Positions 63,103 to 64,000 of a stretch of 64,000 nt of DNA are shown here, in pieces; within the stretch, counting starts at the first letter, position 1, and each line of letters begins with the position of its first letter. The stretch spans positions 43,272-107,271 of the forward strand of contig NZ_LZSQ01000085.1 in assembly GCF_001665535.1 (NCBI RefSeq). The letters are read 5' to 3'. The translations under genes were made by a program, and so were the position numbers. The stretch is from Mycobacterium sp. 852002-51961_SCH5331710 (GTDB taxonomy: Bacteria; Actinomycetota; Actinomycetes; Mycobacteriales; Mycobacteriaceae). Under the pieces are notes generated by a model, which made no database searches, was not told where the DNA came from, and saw only the letters and a program-made list of their open reading frames with translations.

Positions 63103-63961
63103 TCAGCCGAGGCCGGGAACGATGTCGCGCAGCGCGAAGGTGACCGGTTGCTCGAGTTGCTCGTAGGTGCACGAGCGGGGGTCGCGGTCGGGGCGCCACC
63201 GGTTGAACTGGGCGGTGTGGCGGAACCGTTCACCCTCCATGTGGTCGTAGCGGACCTCGACCACCCGTTCGGGGCGCAGCGGCACGAACGACAGATCCTT
63301 GCCGGCGTTCCAGCGCGACCCGCCGCCGTAGCGGCGCACGATGTCGGGGTCGGTGTCGGCGGCCCAGTTCCACGGGTGTTCCTCGAAAGTCGTTCGCAGC
63401 GGCTGCAGTTCGGCGAACAGCTCGCGACGGCGGGCCATCGGGAACGCGCCGACGACGCCGACGGATGCCAGTGTGCCGTCGTCTTTGTACAACCCGAGCA
63501 GAAGCGATCCGATCGCATCCTCGCCGGATTTGTGCACGCGGTAGCCGGCGACGACGCAGTCCGCCGTCCGCTGATGCTTGATCTTGAACATCACGCGCTT
63601 GTCCGGCTGATAGGTCAGGTCGACGGGTTTTGCGATCACGCCGTCGAGTCCCGCGCCCTCGAACTCGTCGAACCACCGGTGCGCCGTCGCGAGGTCGGTC
63701 GTCACCGGGGTGACCTGGAATTTCGGGCCCGCGCCAGAGAGCGCGTCGACGAGTGCATTGCGGCGTTCCCCGAAAGGCCGTTGGGTGTAATCGATGTCGT
63801 CTCGCGCGAGCAGATCGAACGCGATGAAGGCCGCGGGTGTCTTCTCGGCCAGCATCCGGACCCGCGAGTCGGCGGGGTGGATGCGTTGTTGCAGGGTCTC
63901 GAAGTCGAGGCCATGGCCGGCGGCGACGACGATCTCGCCGTCGATCACGCAGCGCGGCGCC
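63103..63961 (-). CDS. ligC: ATP-dependent DNA ligase LigC, truncated by contig end
   Basis: C-terminal 285 or so residues of a ~360-residue ligase (Rv3731 homologue). Visible: PRCVIDGEIVVAA (motif III), FIAFDLLA, EGAGLDGVIAKP (motif IV), VMFKIKHQRTADCVVAGYR (motif V), then the OB domain to the end ALRDIVPGLG. The adenylation motif KWDGFR would lie upstream and is missing only because the sequence stops at 63961 and adapter follows. Mycobacterial LigC acts in minor repair, with an AEP-type primase. Confidence 0.93.
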
Positions 63962-63995
63962 CTGTCTCTTATACACATCTCCGAGCCCACGAGAC
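63962..63995. other. Illumina Nextera adapter (artefact)
   Basis: CTGTCTCTTATACACATCT (63962-63980) is the Tn5 mosaic-end sequence used in Nextera libraries, followed by CCGAGCCCACGAGAC, the read-2 (i7 side) adapter; the last five bases TGCAG are probably index. In the minus frame this yields the peptides MGSEMCIRDR and MYKRQ, known contaminant translations in databases. It is not biological sequence. Confidence 0.98.
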
Positions 63996-64000
63996 TGCAG

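Noticed and set aside
63103..63990. DNA ligase frame extended to 63990
   Set aside because: The last codons come from adapter sequence, so the true coding part ends at 63961 and the gene continues outside the contig.

Overview
The window is high-GC actinobacterial DNA from a mycobacterium, most likely a rapid-growing Mycolicibacterium-type species. It carries the arabinogalactan gene block (embA fragment, embC, aftA, dprE2, dprE1, a GtrA-like gene, wzm, glfT1, wzt), the proteasome activator bpa, lpqH and other genes whose proteins I recognise from M. tuberculosis. Rv names below are recognised from memory of those proteins; no search was run. The place where M. tuberculosis has Rv3779 (arabinogalactan galactosamine transfer) holds only a 417 bp intergenic stretch, which fits a rapid grower.

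Layout. 1-9812 is the arabinan/DPA block on the minus strand, interrupted between embC and embA by a plus-strand padR/membrane-protein pair with a two-site operator. 9848-11789 is a MocR regulator divergent from an AhpD-like protein. 11795-14825 holds the galactan exporter wzm/wzt, glfT1 and bpa. 15243-26208 is mixed metabolism: a PLP-fold protein without its lysine, a quinone oxidoreductase, MarR and MocR regulators, a type III PKS with a methyltransferase, echA21, a lipoprotein and hisC2. Two tRNAs follow at 26292-26502. 26621-33768 holds a phosphoesterase, SDRs, a cupin, an alkyl sulfatase, a phosphatase and a kinase-like protein. 33880-37429 is the proXVWZ osmolyte ABC importer, followed by tyrA and the tadA pair with a tRNA-Ser. 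40209-43905 is a response-regulator/PP2C - histidine kinase - response regulator - anti-sigma-type ATPase module. Then come an archaeal-type proS, secreted and LpqH-family proteins, tgt, a saccharopine-dehydrogenase-like gene, an amino-acid ABC importer with a fused binding protein/permease, and gluQ. 53205-62608 is a catabolic island (MFS, gabT, gabD-like, GntR, two maleate-isomerase-like paralogues, 2-hydroxyacid dehydrogenase, amidase, DUF3830). A secreted protein and a truncated ligC close the window.

Most notable points. (1) Three near-identical 12 bp palindromes, ATTGTNNACAAT, sit at the three promoter regions of the catabolic island, next to an island-encoded GntR/FCD regulator; this defines a compact, apparently uncharacterised regulon. 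(2) A PadR gene and tandem operators sit inside the emb locus, in the only space from which embA can be transcribed. (3) DprE1 has alanine where M. tuberculosis has the benzothiazinone-target cysteine 387. (4) tadA is put out of frame at its start by what looks like a 10 bp duplication. (5) tgt and gluQ occur together, suggesting queuosine salvage and glutamyl-queuosine formation. (6) The last 39 bases are Illumina Nextera adapter, so the contig end is artificial and ligC is cut by the assembly, not by biology.
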